Source: Saprospiraceae bacterium
GTDB taxonomy: Bacteria > Bacteroidota > Bacteroidia > Chitinophagales > Saprospiraceae
Reading direction: 5' to 3'
DNA: 64,000 nt
NCBI GenBank assembly: GCA_016713025.1
Contig: JADJPZ010000004.1
Location: 3,945,001-4,009,000, forward strand
The translations under genes were made by a program, and so were the position numbers. Shown here in pieces: positions 37,172 to 46,692 of the stretch (positions within the stretch are counted from its first letter, which is position 1; each line of letters begins with the position of its first letter). The notes beneath the pieces were generated by a model. The model was not told the origin of the DNA, made no database searches, and was given only the letters and a program-made list of their open reading frames with translations.

Positions 37172-38404
37172 TTACAGAAGTTGGGCAGGATTAGTGATTT
37201 CACCGGTCAATGCGGAAGCGGCTACCGTCGCAGGTGCCGCAAGATAGATATCGGAATGTGGATTTCCCATTCTTCCTTTAAAATTTCGGTTGGCCGCAGA
37301 AATAACGGTTTCTCCATTTCCGGGTACGCCCTCATGTGTACCTACGCAAGGACCACAACCGGGATTGATGATAGTGGCTCCGGCTTCAACCAATGTATAA
37401 GCAGTACCATCCAGCATTGCTTCAAGTAAAACTTTGCGGGAAGCCGGTGCTATGATGAAACGAACACCGGATTTTATCTTTTTACCTTTAAGTATAGCAG
37501 CTGCCACATGCAAATCTTCCAATCTTCCATTGCCACAAGTGCCAATAAAAGCATAGTTTATTTTTGTTCTTAAATGTGGGTCAATATTCATAACATTATC
37601 AGGAGACTCAGGTGCTGCAATTTGGGGGTTTAGATCCGAAACATCAAACTCAAAGGTTTTAACGTAACTAGCGGTAACGTCCGGGAAAACTGCGTTAAAG
37701 TCATAATCAAGTTTCAATCCTTTAGGGTGAATAAAACCAGTTTTGGCTCCCATCTCTGCCAGCATATTGGCTACACACATTCTGTCTGAAAGTCCCATAG
37801 CTTCAAAAGTCTCACCATGAAATTCTACAGAAAGATAAGTCGCACCGGATATTGTGATTTTACCGGTCAGATACAACACAAGATCTTTGGCATGTACACC
37901 TTTTTGTAATATACCATTACATATAACTCTGATGGTAGCCGGTGTTTTCAGCCATGTTTTGCCCGTAAGCATGATGGCTCCCAAATCTGTACTACCCATA
38001 CCACAGGCAAATGCATTAAGTGCCCCACCAGTAGGAGTATGCGAGTCCGCTCCCATGAAGATGTCGCCCGGCTTGATGTGTCTTTTTTCCATGATGACCT
38101 GATGACAGACTCCTTCACCTATGTCATACAGCGGAAATCCCTGCTCTGATGCAAAATCACGCATCATTTGATGCAGGTTGGCAATTCTTTCATTGGGTGC
38201 AGGAGCGGCATGATCGATTATAAATGAGCATTTTGAAGGATTCCATACCCGACTACCACCCATAGACAGAAAGGCTTTGATAGATAATGGAGCTGTGGTA
38301 TCAGTAGCCATGATACCATCTACAGGAGCTATGACTATATCGTTGGCCTTTACATCATTTCCTGTCTTTATACTCAGGATTTTCTCTGCTATCGTTTTTC
38401 CCAT
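37172..38404 (-). CDS. LeuC-type large subunit of an aconitase-family hydratase
   Basis: A 410-residue protein opening MGKTIAEKILSIKTG. GADSHTPTGGALNAFACGMG binds substrate, and the three 4Fe-4S cysteines are in FIGTCGNGRLEDL and NPGCGPCVGTHEG. It is of the archaeal/bacterial isopropylmalate-isomerase-like class, with LeuD at 35400-35897 as partner. Its start overlaps the stop of the HMG-CoA-lyase-like gene, showing tight coupling. The substrate is probably a methylated maleate or malate; this is inference. Confidence 0.85.
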   Translation of the reverse strand: MGKTIAEKILSIKTGNDVKANDIVIAPVDGIMATDTTAPLSIKAFLSMGGSRVWNPSKCSFIIDHAAPAPNERIANLHQMMRDFASEQGFPLYDIGEGVCHQVIMEKRHIKPGDIFMGADSHTPTGGALNAFACGMGSTDLGAIMLTGKTWLKTPATIRVICNGILQKGVHAKDLVLYLTGKITISGATYLSVEFHGETFEAMGLSDRMCVANMLAEMGAKTGFIHPKGLKLDYDFNAVFPDVTASYVKTFEFDVSDLNPQIAAPESPDNVMNIDPHLRTKINYAFIGTCGNGRLEDLHVAAAILKGKKIKSGVRFIIAPASRKVLLEAMLDGTAYTLVEAGATIINPGCGPCVGTHEGVPGNGETVISAANRNFKGRMGNPHSDIYLAAPATVAASALTGEITNPAQLL

Positions 38405-39315
38405 TATATTAAAGCTATGCTTTTATTTTGAATCAGTTTATACATCAAACCAGGCAAAGGGTTACCCAATACTTTTTCTATCTCTAAGCTTATCTTTGCT
38501 ATTTTGCAGATGTCAATACCAGTATCAACGCCCATTTGATCCAGCATATGTACCACGTCTTCGGTGGCAATATTTCCGGTAGCCCCTTTGATAAATGGAC
38601 AGCCACCCAATCCTCCGAATGCTGTATCTATGATAGTCACACCGGCATTTAATCCGGCATAAAGATTGGCGTAGCCTTTGTTTTCGGTGTTGTGCAGATG
38701 CAGACCTATAGGATTATTGCCCGCAATGGAAATAACTTGTTTTATAATTCTATCCACCTGAACAGGATGTGCCATACCTGTACTATCAGCAAGAGACAAT
38801 TCATCAGCGCCACAAGTAATGAGATATTCAGCCAGATCCATAACCACTTTCTCACTGATTTTGCCTTCAAAGCGGCAACCAAAAGCACACTGAATTCCGC
38901 TTCGTACTTTGATATGGTTTTCTTTGGCCAAAGCGATCATTTCCTTAATCTCCATTTTGGCCTGTTCTATAGTTTTACCTGTATTTTTCAGGGAGTGGGT
39001 TTCGCTGGCTGATAAGGAAATAGAAAGGTGTTTGGTTCCACAATGTATAGCCCTTTCAAGTCCTTTTTTGTTTAATACCAGCCCGGAAATTAATACTTCC
39101 TTTTGTTCATGATTGGATTGTAAAAACAAAGCATCTGTATCAGCCATAGCAGGAACTTTTTCCTTATGCACAAAAGAGCCAATCTGAATTCTTTTGACAC
39201 CGGCTTCGATCAGATCACGTGTCCAAATCAATTTTTGTTCCGTAGAAAAGATATGAGACAATGTCTGCAAACCATCCCTCAAACCCTGCTCTTCTATGTA
39301 AATATAATGATGCAT
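38404..39315 (-). CDS. HMG-CoA-lyase-like enzyme
   Basis: A 303-residue TIM-barrel lyase. EQGLRDGLQ near the start supplies catalytic Arg and Asp, HLHNTENKGYANLYAGL the metal His pair, and GLGGCPFIKGATGNIATED the mobile catalytic loop with its Cys. Family members split HMG-CoA, or citramalyl-CoA-like thioesters, into acetyl-CoA and a keto acid. As first gene of the minus-strand operon with LeuC, MFS and LeuD types, and with a CoA-transferase nearby, it may cleave the CoA ester of the hydrated acid. Confidence 0.85.
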   Translation of the reverse strand: MHHYIYIEEQGLRDGLQTLSHIFSTEQKLIWTRDLIEAGVKRIQIGSFVHKEKVPAMADTDALFLQSNHEQKEVLISGLVLNKKGLERAIHCGTKHLSISLSASETHSLKNTGKTIEQAKMEIKEMIALAKENHIKVRSGIQCAFGCRFEGKISEKVVMDLAEYLITCGADELSLADSTGMAHPVQVDRIIKQVISIAGNNPIGLHLHNTENKGYANLYAGLNAGVTIIDTAFGGLGGCPFIKGATGNIATEDVVHMLDQMGVDTGIDICKIAKISLEIEKVLGNPLPGLMYKLIQNKSIALI

Positions 39316-39469
39316 AAAATGATAATCTATGGTTTTTGGTTTAGGTGTTGTTTACTATTTACTTAAGATTAGATACCCTTATCTCATGTTCGATTATTAG
39401 TCAACGTCAAATATATAAAGATACAACCGCATACAATAGTTATAAAATAAATATTCTAAAAACTTATCA

Positions 39470-39507
39470 CAAAATTAGTTAACTTATTTAACTATTTATT
39501 AGATTTG
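39470..39507. promoter_or_regulatory. Divergent promoter region with TAGTTAA-N5-TTAACTA operator
   Basis: The operator is at 39476-39494. A plus-strand -7 box TAGATTTG (39500-39507) precedes the lipocalin-like gene at 39525, and a minus-strand -7 box TAATTTTG (39470-39477) overlaps the operator as at 34882 and 63706. One site can thus control both arms of the island. A further minus-strand box, TATATTTG, is at 39408-39415. Confidence 0.75.
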
Positions 39508-39524
39508 CAAAAAAATTGTTAAAT

Positions 39525-40034
39525 ATGCTTAATTTAAAATTGTTTCCCAAACACACCGGAATATGGGAAGGAACCTATATCCGAATCAACGCAGAAGGTC
39601 AAGTAACCAATCAATGGAAAAGCAGGCTGACGATCAAACTGTACGATGATAATAAATATCACCAAGCAAATCACTACATGTGGGATGACGGTCACGAGGA
39701 GTTGCATGATTTTGGTGTGTCTTCTTTTGATGAGACAGGAACACTTATTTTTGATTCTCCAAGAATAGAAGGTTATTCATGGGAGACCAGGGACAGTGTT
39801 TGTCTTATATGGACATATAAAAATCGCCCTGGTTCCAAGCTTTTTGAAATGATAGACCTTATAGGTGATGGCACGCACAGAGTCAGGAACTGGAGATGGA
39901 CAGAAGGTGACGAATTTCAGGGTATCACTATGATCAATGAGCGCAAAGTAGCAACGCAGGATGAGATTCCTCCTTCATTTTGGGAAGAATTGCCTGATAG
40001 AAGATTCAAAGGCCAAAGCAGAAGTGATCATTAA
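39525..40034 (+). CDS. Lipocalin-like protein (DUF3598-like)
   Basis: A 169-residue beta-rich soluble protein without signal peptide. It opens LKLFPKHTGIWEGTYIRINA; the early G-x-W and the series of short strands (WKSRLTIKLY, SWETRDSVCLIWTY, HRVRNWRWTEGDEF) fit a calycin/lipocalin barrel, so it may bind a hydrophobic or tetrapyrrole-like ligand. I moved the start from a TTG to the ATG at 39525. It is the first gene of the plus-strand arm, 18 bases past a -7 box and under the shared operator. Confidence 0.6.
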   Translation: MLNLKLFPKHTGIWEGTYIRINAEGQVTNQWKSRLTIKLYDDNKYHQANHYMWDDGHEELHDFGVSSFDETGTLIFDSPRIEGYSWETRDSVCLIWTYKNRPGSKLFEMIDLIGDGTHRVRNWRWTEGDEFQGITMINERKVATQDEIPPSFWEELPDRRFKGQSRSDH

Positions 40035-40164
40035 TTTTAATAAAACCACTCTTAAATAATTAAGCTCATTTGCTTAGGGTAAATATTTATTTCTGAGGAT
40101 TTAGCAATATCGGGTATTATTTTATTTGAACATTGTAATTCAAAAATCGGTAATTTTAAAGGTT

Positions 40165-41427
40165 ATGACAATAACAGAAAAAGTGATGGCGCTGAATAGT
40201 GGGAGAGAAAGTGTCCTTCCGGGAGAGTTGGTATGGGTAGATGTTAATTCCGTCATGACTATGGATTATCTGGGTAAACAGTGTTTTAAGGCTTTTGAGA
40301 GCCTCAGTCCGGACAAAAAACTATTTGATAAAAATAAAGTGATTTGTGTAAGCGATCATTTGGTTCCGCCACCAACAGAGCAGTGGGCAACCATGCTCAA
40401 TGAATGGAGGGAAATCGTCAGAAGTTATGATATTCCGTATTTTTATGATCTGGGTAGGCAAGGTATAGCGCACCAGATCATGGTCGAGCAAGGTCACGTC
40501 CTACCTGGAAAAGTTTCTATAGGTACAGATAGTCATGCCAATACTTATGGTGCAGTCGGCGCAGTAGGAAATGCTATTGGCGTCACTGATGCCGTAGTAG
40601 CCATGGCTACTGGTAAATGTTGGTTGCGGGTTCCGGAATCCGTAAAATTTGTCATCAAAGGTGAGTGGCAACCTTATGTCATGGCAAAAGATCTTAGTCT
40701 GCATATCATGGGTATGATGCATTGGAACGGACATTTGATATATAAAGCTTTGGAATATACGGGACCAGCCATCGAAGCATTAAGCATTGCGGGAAGAATG
40801 ACATTGTGCAATATGACAGTGGATTTAGGCGCAAAAAACGGAATCATAGCGCCGGACCAAAAAACTGTAGATTATCTAAGACCGGTACAAAAATCAGACT
40901 GGAAGATGTTGGCAAGTGATGAAAATGCCCGTTATGACGCAGTATATGAAGTAGATGTTACCAATGTTGGACCCACAGTGAGCAAACCCGACAAACTGGA
41001 CGATGTTGTTCCTGTAGAGGCCGTTGTTGGCACTAAATTCAATAAAGCATTTGTAGGTACATGTACCAATGGAAGAACGGAAGATTTTGCCATCATGGCA
41101 GATATACTCAAGGATAAACATATCCACCGGGATGTCAATATGATCTGCATACCTGCCAGTCAGGATGTGTATTTGGAATGTATTGAAAAAGGATATTTTT
41201 CTACCCTCATCAAAGCCGGAGCAGCTATAGAAACTCCAAGTTGCGGACCATGTGCCGGTATTCACACTGGTGTAGCGGGTGATGGAGATATAGTTTTAAG
41301 TGCCGGAAACAGAAATATGAAGGGCCGTATGGGAAGCAGAAATGCTCAGATCTATCTGACAAGTCCTGCCGTGGTCGCAGCTTCATCGATATTTGGAGTC
41401 ATCACAGACCCAAGAAACATTAAATGA
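40165..41427 (+). CDS. Aconitase-family large subunit, second type
   Basis: A 420-residue hydratase. The ATG at 40165 follows an AAAGG ribosome site and is preferred over a TTG 13 codons earlier. Visible are SIGTDSHANTYGAVGAVGNA, FVGTCTNGRTEDF and TPSCGPCAGIHTG with the three cluster cysteines. It differs clearly from the LeuC-type protein at 37172, so the island has two separate dehydratase/isomerase systems. The small subunit follows at 41450. The substrate is unknown; dimethylmaleate hydratase-like activity is one possibility. Confidence 0.85.
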   Translation: MTITEKVMALNSGRESVLPGELVWVDVNSVMTMDYLGKQCFKAFESLSPDKKLFDKNKVICVSDHLVPPPTEQWATMLNEWREIVRSYDIPYFYDLGRQGIAHQIMVEQGHVLPGKVSIGTDSHANTYGAVGAVGNAIGVTDAVVAMATGKCWLRVPESVKFVIKGEWQPYVMAKDLSLHIMGMMHWNGHLIYKALEYTGPAIEALSIAGRMTLCNMTVDLGAKNGIIAPDQKTVDYLRPVQKSDWKMLASDENARYDAVYEVDVTNVGPTVSKPDKLDDVVPVEAVVGTKFNKAFVGTCTNGRTEDFAIMADILKDKHIHRDVNMICIPASQDVYLECIEKGYFSTLIKAGAAIETPSCGPCAGIHTGVAGDGDIVLSAGNRNMKGRMGSRNAQIYLTSPAVVAASSIFGVITDPRNIK

Positions 41428-41449
41428 TAAACGAAATAAGTCTTGATAT

Positions 41450-41983
41450 ATGATAATAAGAGGAAAAGCGTGGGTAGCCAAAACTTATGTGATGAGTTAT
41501 GAAATGGTAATTCAGAAGTTTTGGACATCGCCGATAGATAAAGAAGAAAATGCAAAATGGATCATGGCCGGCGTGGATGAAGCATTCAACAAAGAAAACG
41601 GGTTTAAGGATCATGGATATACTTTCATAGTTGCAGGCCATAATTTTGCAGGAGGTGGCAAGAGTATTGAGCATTGTATCACTGGTTTGATGGGAGCCGG
41701 TATAAAAGCTGTATTTGCGACGAGTTTTGCAAGATTGCAATTCAGAAATGCCATCAACTATGGTATGTCTTTTGTCACCGCAAGAGATATGAATTTAGCA
41801 TGTGAAACCGGTGATGAACTGGAATATCACCCTGAAACAGGGATGGTATATAATCTGACTAAAAACATCCAATTTCAATGTGTGCCTGTCGCACCTTTTG
41901 TGGCAGAAGTGGCTGCATCAGGCGGTCTGATGGAATTTATAAGAAAAAAAATAGCAGACGGGACGGTCTCCGATTTAAAATAA
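41450..41983 (+). CDS. Aconitase-family small subunit, second type
   Basis: A 177-residue swivel domain, MIIRGKAWVAKTYVMSYEMV onward. VAGHNFAGGGKSIEHC stands in place of the usual G-C-G-S-S-R-E loop, so the substrate-binding Ser-Arg is altered. SFARLQFRNAINYGM is the normal second motif. It pairs with the large subunit 22 bases upstream. The changed binding loop suggests a substrate different from isopropylmalate. Confidence 0.8.
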   Translation: MIIRGKAWVAKTYVMSYEMVIQKFWTSPIDKEENAKWIMAGVDEAFNKENGFKDHGYTFIVAGHNFAGGGKSIEHCITGLMGAGIKAVFATSFARLQFRNAINYGMSFVTARDMNLACETGDELEYHPETGMVYNLTKNIQFQCVPVAPFVAEVAASGGLMEFIRKKIADGTVSDLK

Positions 41984-41991
41984 AATGAAGT

Positions 41992-42747
41992 ATGATATCA
42001 AGTAAAGCAAAGGATAAACTCAAGAATGGAAGCATCTTGTATGGAGCTATCTCTCCTACATCTGATCCGACTATTTGCGAGTACCTGGGTTGGGCCGGGC
42101 TGGATTTTTATATGATAGATGGTGAGCATGGTCCTATCGATGTATCTCAGGCTGTTGACATGATACGTGCGTGCGAAAATACAGGTATCTCTCCGTGGGC
42201 AAGGATTAGGGCTGTCGATGAAAAATTAATATTGCAATACATGGATGCCGGGATAGTTGGTGTGATGATGCCGGGTATAGTGAAATTGTCTCAGGTAAAA
42301 GAACTGGTAAATGCGATAAAATATCCGCCGTTTGGCAAAAGAGGGCTTGGTCCTGTAAGATCAGCCGACTATCTGGCAGGAACGATGAACCAACTTCAAT
42401 ATATAGAATATGCCAACCAGAATACTTTAGTTTTTCCGCAAATGGAGGACATTGTTTGTATGGATTTTCTGGATGATATGGTAAATATGGAAGGTGTAGA
42501 TGGTATTATCATCGGCCCCAGAGATCTGGCCATGAGTATGGGATACTATGACGGACCCAATCATCCGGAGGTAAAAGAGATAATTGAAACTGTGTTTGCA
42601 AAAACTAAAGCAGCAGGAAAGGTAATCGGTACAGTAGCAGCTACAAAAGAGCAAGCAGATGGCCTTATCCAAAATGGAGCACAGATTATACTAAATTCTG
42701 TACAAGGTTTGATAACGTCCGGTGTAAAAGGATTTAAAAGTCTATAA
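41992..42747 (+). CDS. HpcH/HpaI-family class II aldolase
   Basis: A 251-residue TIM-barrel aldolase. DFYMIDGEHGPIDVSQAVD carries the catalytic His, QYMDAGIVGVMMPGIV leads to the metal site, PQMEDIVCMDFLDDM supplies a metal Glu, and GPRDLAMSMGYYDGPNHPEV closes the pocket. Such enzymes cleave 4-hydroxy-2-keto acids to pyruvate and an aldehyde. It follows the second aconitase-type pair by 8 bases and may use its product. Confidence 0.85.
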   Translation: MISSKAKDKLKNGSILYGAISPTSDPTICEYLGWAGLDFYMIDGEHGPIDVSQAVDMIRACENTGISPWARIRAVDEKLILQYMDAGIVGVMMPGIVKLSQVKELVNAIKYPPFGKRGLGPVRSADYLAGTMNQLQYIEYANQNTLVFPQMEDIVCMDFLDDMVNMEGVDGIIIGPRDLAMSMGYYDGPNHPEVKEIIETVFAKTKAAGKVIGTVAATKEQADGLIQNGAQIILNSVQGLITSGVKGFKSL

Positions 42748-42781
42748 ATAAAAAATAACCATCAACTAAAAACCCAAATAT

Positions 42782-43090
42782 ATGACATTAATAGTATTGT
42801 TCAATCTCAAAGACGAGACTTCACCGATAAAATATGAAACCTGGGCACAAACAGTAGATGTACCCACAGTGAAAAGGTTGACTTCTGTATCTGATTTTAA
42901 AGTATTCAAAACTTCAGGAGTTTTAGGAAGTGAGTCGCCTGCACCATATCAATATGTAGAAATCCTTGAAGTCAATGATTTGGAACAATTAGGTAAAGAT
43001 ATCAGTACAGACACCATGAAATCTATTGCTGCACAGTTTCAGGATTTTGCAGACAATCCCACATTTATGATGGCGGGCCAAATAGCCTGA
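42782..43090 (+). CDS. REDY-like protein (HapK family)
   Basis: A 102-residue ferredoxin-like dimeric alpha/beta-barrel protein. YETWAQTVDVPTVKRLTSVSD and SESPAPYQYVEILEV are the conserved blocks of the REDY/HapK family. HapK-type proteins are encoded in prodigiosin (tripyrrole) pathways, where their exact role is unsettled. Here the protein lies between the aldolase and HyuA genes. A small stability or chaperone role for a reactive intermediate is possible. Confidence 0.75.
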   Translation: MTLIVLFNLKDETSPIKYETWAQTVDVPTVKRLTSVSDFKVFKTSGVLGSESPAPYQYVEILEVNDLEQLGKDISTDTMKSIAAQFQDFADNPTFMMAGQIA

Positions 43091-43102
43091 TAAAATATAT
43101 TG

Positions 43103-45169
43103 ATGAAGTTAGGTATAGATATAGGAGGTACATTTACAGATCTGGTTTTATTGAATGAAGCAGATCATAAAATTTATTTTGGCAAAACCCTTACAACCTA
43201 TCCTGACCCTACATTAGGAATCATCACTGGAATTCATGAAATTACTACAAAAAACCGTTTAGCCATAGCTGATATAAAATCTATAGTACATGGTACGACA
43301 CTGGTGACCAATGCCATTATAGAGCGCAAAGGAGCAAAGACTGGATTGCTTACTACCAAGGGATTTGAAGATATCCTGGAAATAGGACGCGAAATGAGAT
43401 ATGATATATATGATATTTTTATCACGATGCCAAAACCACTCATCCCTTCGGCTCTCCGAGTGGGCATAGATGAGCGAATGAACAATACCGGACAGATCAT
43501 CAAAAGTCTGGATGTAAATCAGGTTCGTGAAAAAATCAGATTTTTGGTCAGTAAAGGCGTAAAAAGTATTGCAGTCAGTTACTTACATTCATATGCAAAT
43601 GCGCAACATGAGCAAATCACAGGACAATTATTATCTGATGAATTTCCTGAAATTACTTACTCACTGAGCAGTGAAGTAATGCCTGAAATCAGGGAGTATG
43701 AACGGACCAGCGCTACAGCAATGAATGCTTATGTTCAACCATTGACCCATGAATACCTTACTAATCTCATCAAAAAGCTCAACATCATTGGTTTTTTCGG
43801 TAAGCTACACATCATGGATAGTGCGGGAAGACTGACGACAGTAGAAGGAGCGGTGAAAACGCCGGTACAATTGTTGGAGAGCGGACCTGCTGGCGGCACA
43901 ATGGCAGGTGTTTTTTTTGGCCATATGATAGATAAAAAAGATTTATTGGCATTTGATATGGGTGGCACGACGGCAAAAGCATCCATGATAAGAGACCTGG
44001 AGCCTGAAATCACCAACCATTTTGAAGCGGCAAGAGAAAAAAGATTTAAAAAAGGAAGCGGCTTACCGGTTAGAATTCCTGTCATTGATATGATTGAAAT
44101 AGGTGCCGGCGGCGGAAGCATAGCGTATATCAATCACCTTGGGCTTTTGACGGTAGGTCCGGAAAGTGCATCTTCCACACCGGGACCAGCCTGTTATGGA
44201 CGAGGTGGCGAACATCCTACAGTGACCGATGCAGATCTAATCCTTGGATTCCTGAATGCAGATTTCTTTTTAGGAGGTACTATGACCTTAAATAAAGAAG
44301 CGGCAATTTCTGCGATGAAAAACAAAATTGCTGATCCATTGAGTATCACAGTAGAAGCTGCTGCATGGGGAATTCATCGTATTGTCAATGAAAATATGGC
44401 CAATGCAGCTCGGGTACATATCATAGAAAAAGGGTTGGATCCACGATTTTTTTCTATGCTGGCCTTTGGAGGAGCTGGTCCTGTGCATGCTTTTCACACA
44501 GCCCGCTTAATGAATGCACCACAACTCATAATACCTGCTGGAGCGGGCGTTTTGAGTGCTTTAGGGTTTTTGGTCAGTCCGGTGGCTAAAGAAGAAATCT
44601 TTAGCTATATTTCTGTTTTGGAAAATCTGGATTGGGAAAGAGTCAATGAAATGATTTCAACACTTACCCAAAAGGGAAAACAATTTGTCATGAATGCAGG
44701 TATTGATCCTGAGGATATTCAGGTTAATGTGACTTGCGATATGAGGTACGCTGGTCAGGGCCATGATATCCATGTAAAAATGCCCAACGGCACTTTAGGA
44801 AAGGCTTCTATGGACGAAATTATCACCAATTTCAAAAAAGAATACAGCACAAGATACGGACGAATTATCGAGGGTATTCAGGTAGAAGCCATTACCTGGA
44901 GAATATTGGTCAAAGGACCCTCACCTCGCTTTATTCCCAAACAAGCCGGTATAGAAAGCAGTGAAACGGCTTTAAAAGGACATAGGAATGTTTTTTGGGG
45001 TCAGGATTTCGTAAATACACCAGTGTACGAAAGATATGCCCTTACATCTGATATGGTGATAAAAGGCCCTTGTATCATTGAAGAATACGAAAGTACCACT
45101 GTCGTAGGGCAAAATGCGAATGTGCGTGTGGATGAATTTAAAAACATCATCATAGAAATGGAATATTGA
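43103..45169 (+). CDS. Hydantoinase/oxoprolinase A subunit
   Basis: A 688-residue HyuA-type protein opening MKLGIDIGGTFTDLVLL, with VHGTTLVTNAIIERKGAKTG, ESGPAGGTMAGVFFG, AFDMGGTTAKASMI and IGAGGGSIAYI, all blocks of the ASKHA-fold ATPase. It would use ATP to open a cyclic amide/imide or activate a carboxyl or ketone (hydantoinase, oxoprolinase or acetone-carboxylase group). I use the ATG at 43103 rather than a TTG one codon earlier. Its partner HyuB follows but is broken. Confidence 0.88.
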   Translation: MKLGIDIGGTFTDLVLLNEADHKIYFGKTLTTYPDPTLGIITGIHEITTKNRLAIADIKSIVHGTTLVTNAIIERKGAKTGLLTTKGFEDILEIGREMRYDIYDIFITMPKPLIPSALRVGIDERMNNTGQIIKSLDVNQVREKIRFLVSKGVKSIAVSYLHSYANAQHEQITGQLLSDEFPEITYSLSSEVMPEIREYERTSATAMNAYVQPLTHEYLTNLIKKLNIIGFFGKLHIMDSAGRLTTVEGAVKTPVQLLESGPAGGTMAGVFFGHMIDKKDLLAFDMGGTTAKASMIRDLEPEITNHFEAAREKRFKKGSGLPVRIPVIDMIEIGAGGGSIAYINHLGLLTVGPESASSTPGPACYGRGGEHPTVTDADLILGFLNADFFLGGTMTLNKEAAISAMKNKIADPLSITVEAAAWGIHRIVNENMANAARVHIIEKGLDPRFFSMLAFGGAGPVHAFHTARLMNAPQLIIPAGAGVLSALGFLVSPVAKEEIFSYISVLENLDWERVNEMISTLTQKGKQFVMNAGIDPEDIQVNVTCDMRYAGQGHDIHVKMPNGTLGKASMDEIITNFKKEYSTRYGRIIEGIQVEAITWRILVKGPSPRFIPKQAGIESSETALKGHRNVFWGQDFVNTPVYERYALTSDMVIKGPCIIEEYESTTVVGQNANVRVDEFKNIIIEMEY

Positions 45170-45170
45170 T

Positions 45171-46614
45171 ATGCAGCAATACAACGCAATAGATTTATCC
45201 CTGCTCTGGGCACGTTTGATCTCTATAGTAGATGAAGCAGGTACCGCTCTACAGCGCACTGCGTTTTCTTCTGTTACCCGTGAGAGTGCAGATTTTGCCG
45301 TAGTTTTACTGGATACCAAAGGTTGATCCATGGTTGTGTGCAGGACATAAGCCCGATATCGGAATAGTGACACCCATTTTTTTTGAAAATAAATTGGTAG
45401 GATTCATTGGCTGTATTGCCCATAGTCCGGATATAGGCGGAACACTTTGGGGAGCCAATGCCAAAGATTACTATGAAGAAGGACTCTATATCCCACCGAT
45501 GAAGCTTTATGATGCAGGCCAAAAAAATGAACCACTCTTTAGCATCATCAGAAACAATGTAAGGGCTGCCGACCAGACTATAGGAGATATTTTAGCTCAG
45601 GTAGCGGCAAATGATCAGGGTATAAAATCCCTGCACCGCATGATGGCAGAAAACAAGATCACTGAAATAGATCATCTAGGAAAACAAATCATCGATGCAT
45701 CTGAAAAGTCGATGCGTGCGGCTATAAAAGCTGCTCCGGACGGAACTTACCATGCAGAATATCACGGTGATGGCGGTGGCAAATCAGAACCGGTTCTCCT
45801 CAAGTGTGCTGTCACCATTAAAAATGACAGTATTCATGTAGATTATACAGGCACATCTGCCGCTCATTCATTGGCGATTAATGCCGTACTCAATTATGTT
45901 TTTGCCTATACTGCCTATCCCATCAAATGTATCTTTAGTCCGGACGTACCCAACAATGAAGGAAGTTTCAGACCTATCAGCATACACGCACCGGAAGGAA
46001 GTCTGCTCAATGCCCAAAAACCCTCGCCGCTTGGAGCACGAAATGTTACCGGCAACATCCTTTATGGTCCTGTAATGAAGGCGCTGAGTCAGGCAGTACC
46101 GGACAAGGTTCAGGCTGACTGCGGATCTGCAGTTTGGGTGATGGTACTGAGTGGTAAAAAAGAAAATGGCAAGGAATATGTAGAATATTTATTTCTGGCA
46201 GGGGGATATGGTGGCAGAAAAGGACTGGCAGGAGAGCATACCCTTTGTTATCCTACCAATGTGGCAAATGTCCCGATTGAAGTCTTTGAAAATGATGCTC
46301 CTGTAGTGGTAACATGCAAAAGTCATATACAAGGAAGTGGTGGCAATGGAAAGTATAAAGGTGGCATGGGACAGCGATTTGCTTATAAAAATATAGGCAA
46401 GACACCCATTCATATAAGTAATGTCACTGAAAAAATAAATAATAAAGCTTATGGCCTTTTCGGAGGAAAAGAAGGAAAAAGTGGCAAGATATATATTGTC
46501 ACAGCACTCGGCAAAAGAAGACACACTCCGATAAAAGGACACGACAAGCTATATTCGGGAGAAGAATTGGTGATGGAATTGCCGGGTGGTGGCGGATATG
46601 GATCACCGGAATGA
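45171..46614 (+). pseudogene. Hydantoinase/oxoprolinase B subunit with internal deletion
   Basis: The frame from 45171 reads MQQYNAIDLSLLWARLISIV through RESADFAVVLLDTKG and hits a stop at 45324. The next frame starts at 45325 with DPWLCAGHKPDIGIVTPIFF and runs to 46614 as a normal HyuB (HSPDIGG, EGSLLNAQKPSPLGARNVTG, LPGGGGYGSPE). Compared with HyuB proteins about 40 residues are missing between LDTKG and DPW and the frame is lost. HyuA is intact. Either the pair is dead, or this is an assembly or population variant, as suspected for prfC. Confidence 0.8.
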
Positions 46615-46692
46615 CAACAATAGAATTATGACAAATATCTCAGCCTGAAAATATTGAAGTATTAAAAAATAAAACACTAAAAATCTAAAATC

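Noticed and set aside
35400..38404. Leucine biosynthesis operon (leuC, leuD)
   Set aside because: There is no leuA or leuB; the two subunits are separated by an MFS gene and coupled to an HMG-CoA-lyase-like gene, so a catabolic role fits better.
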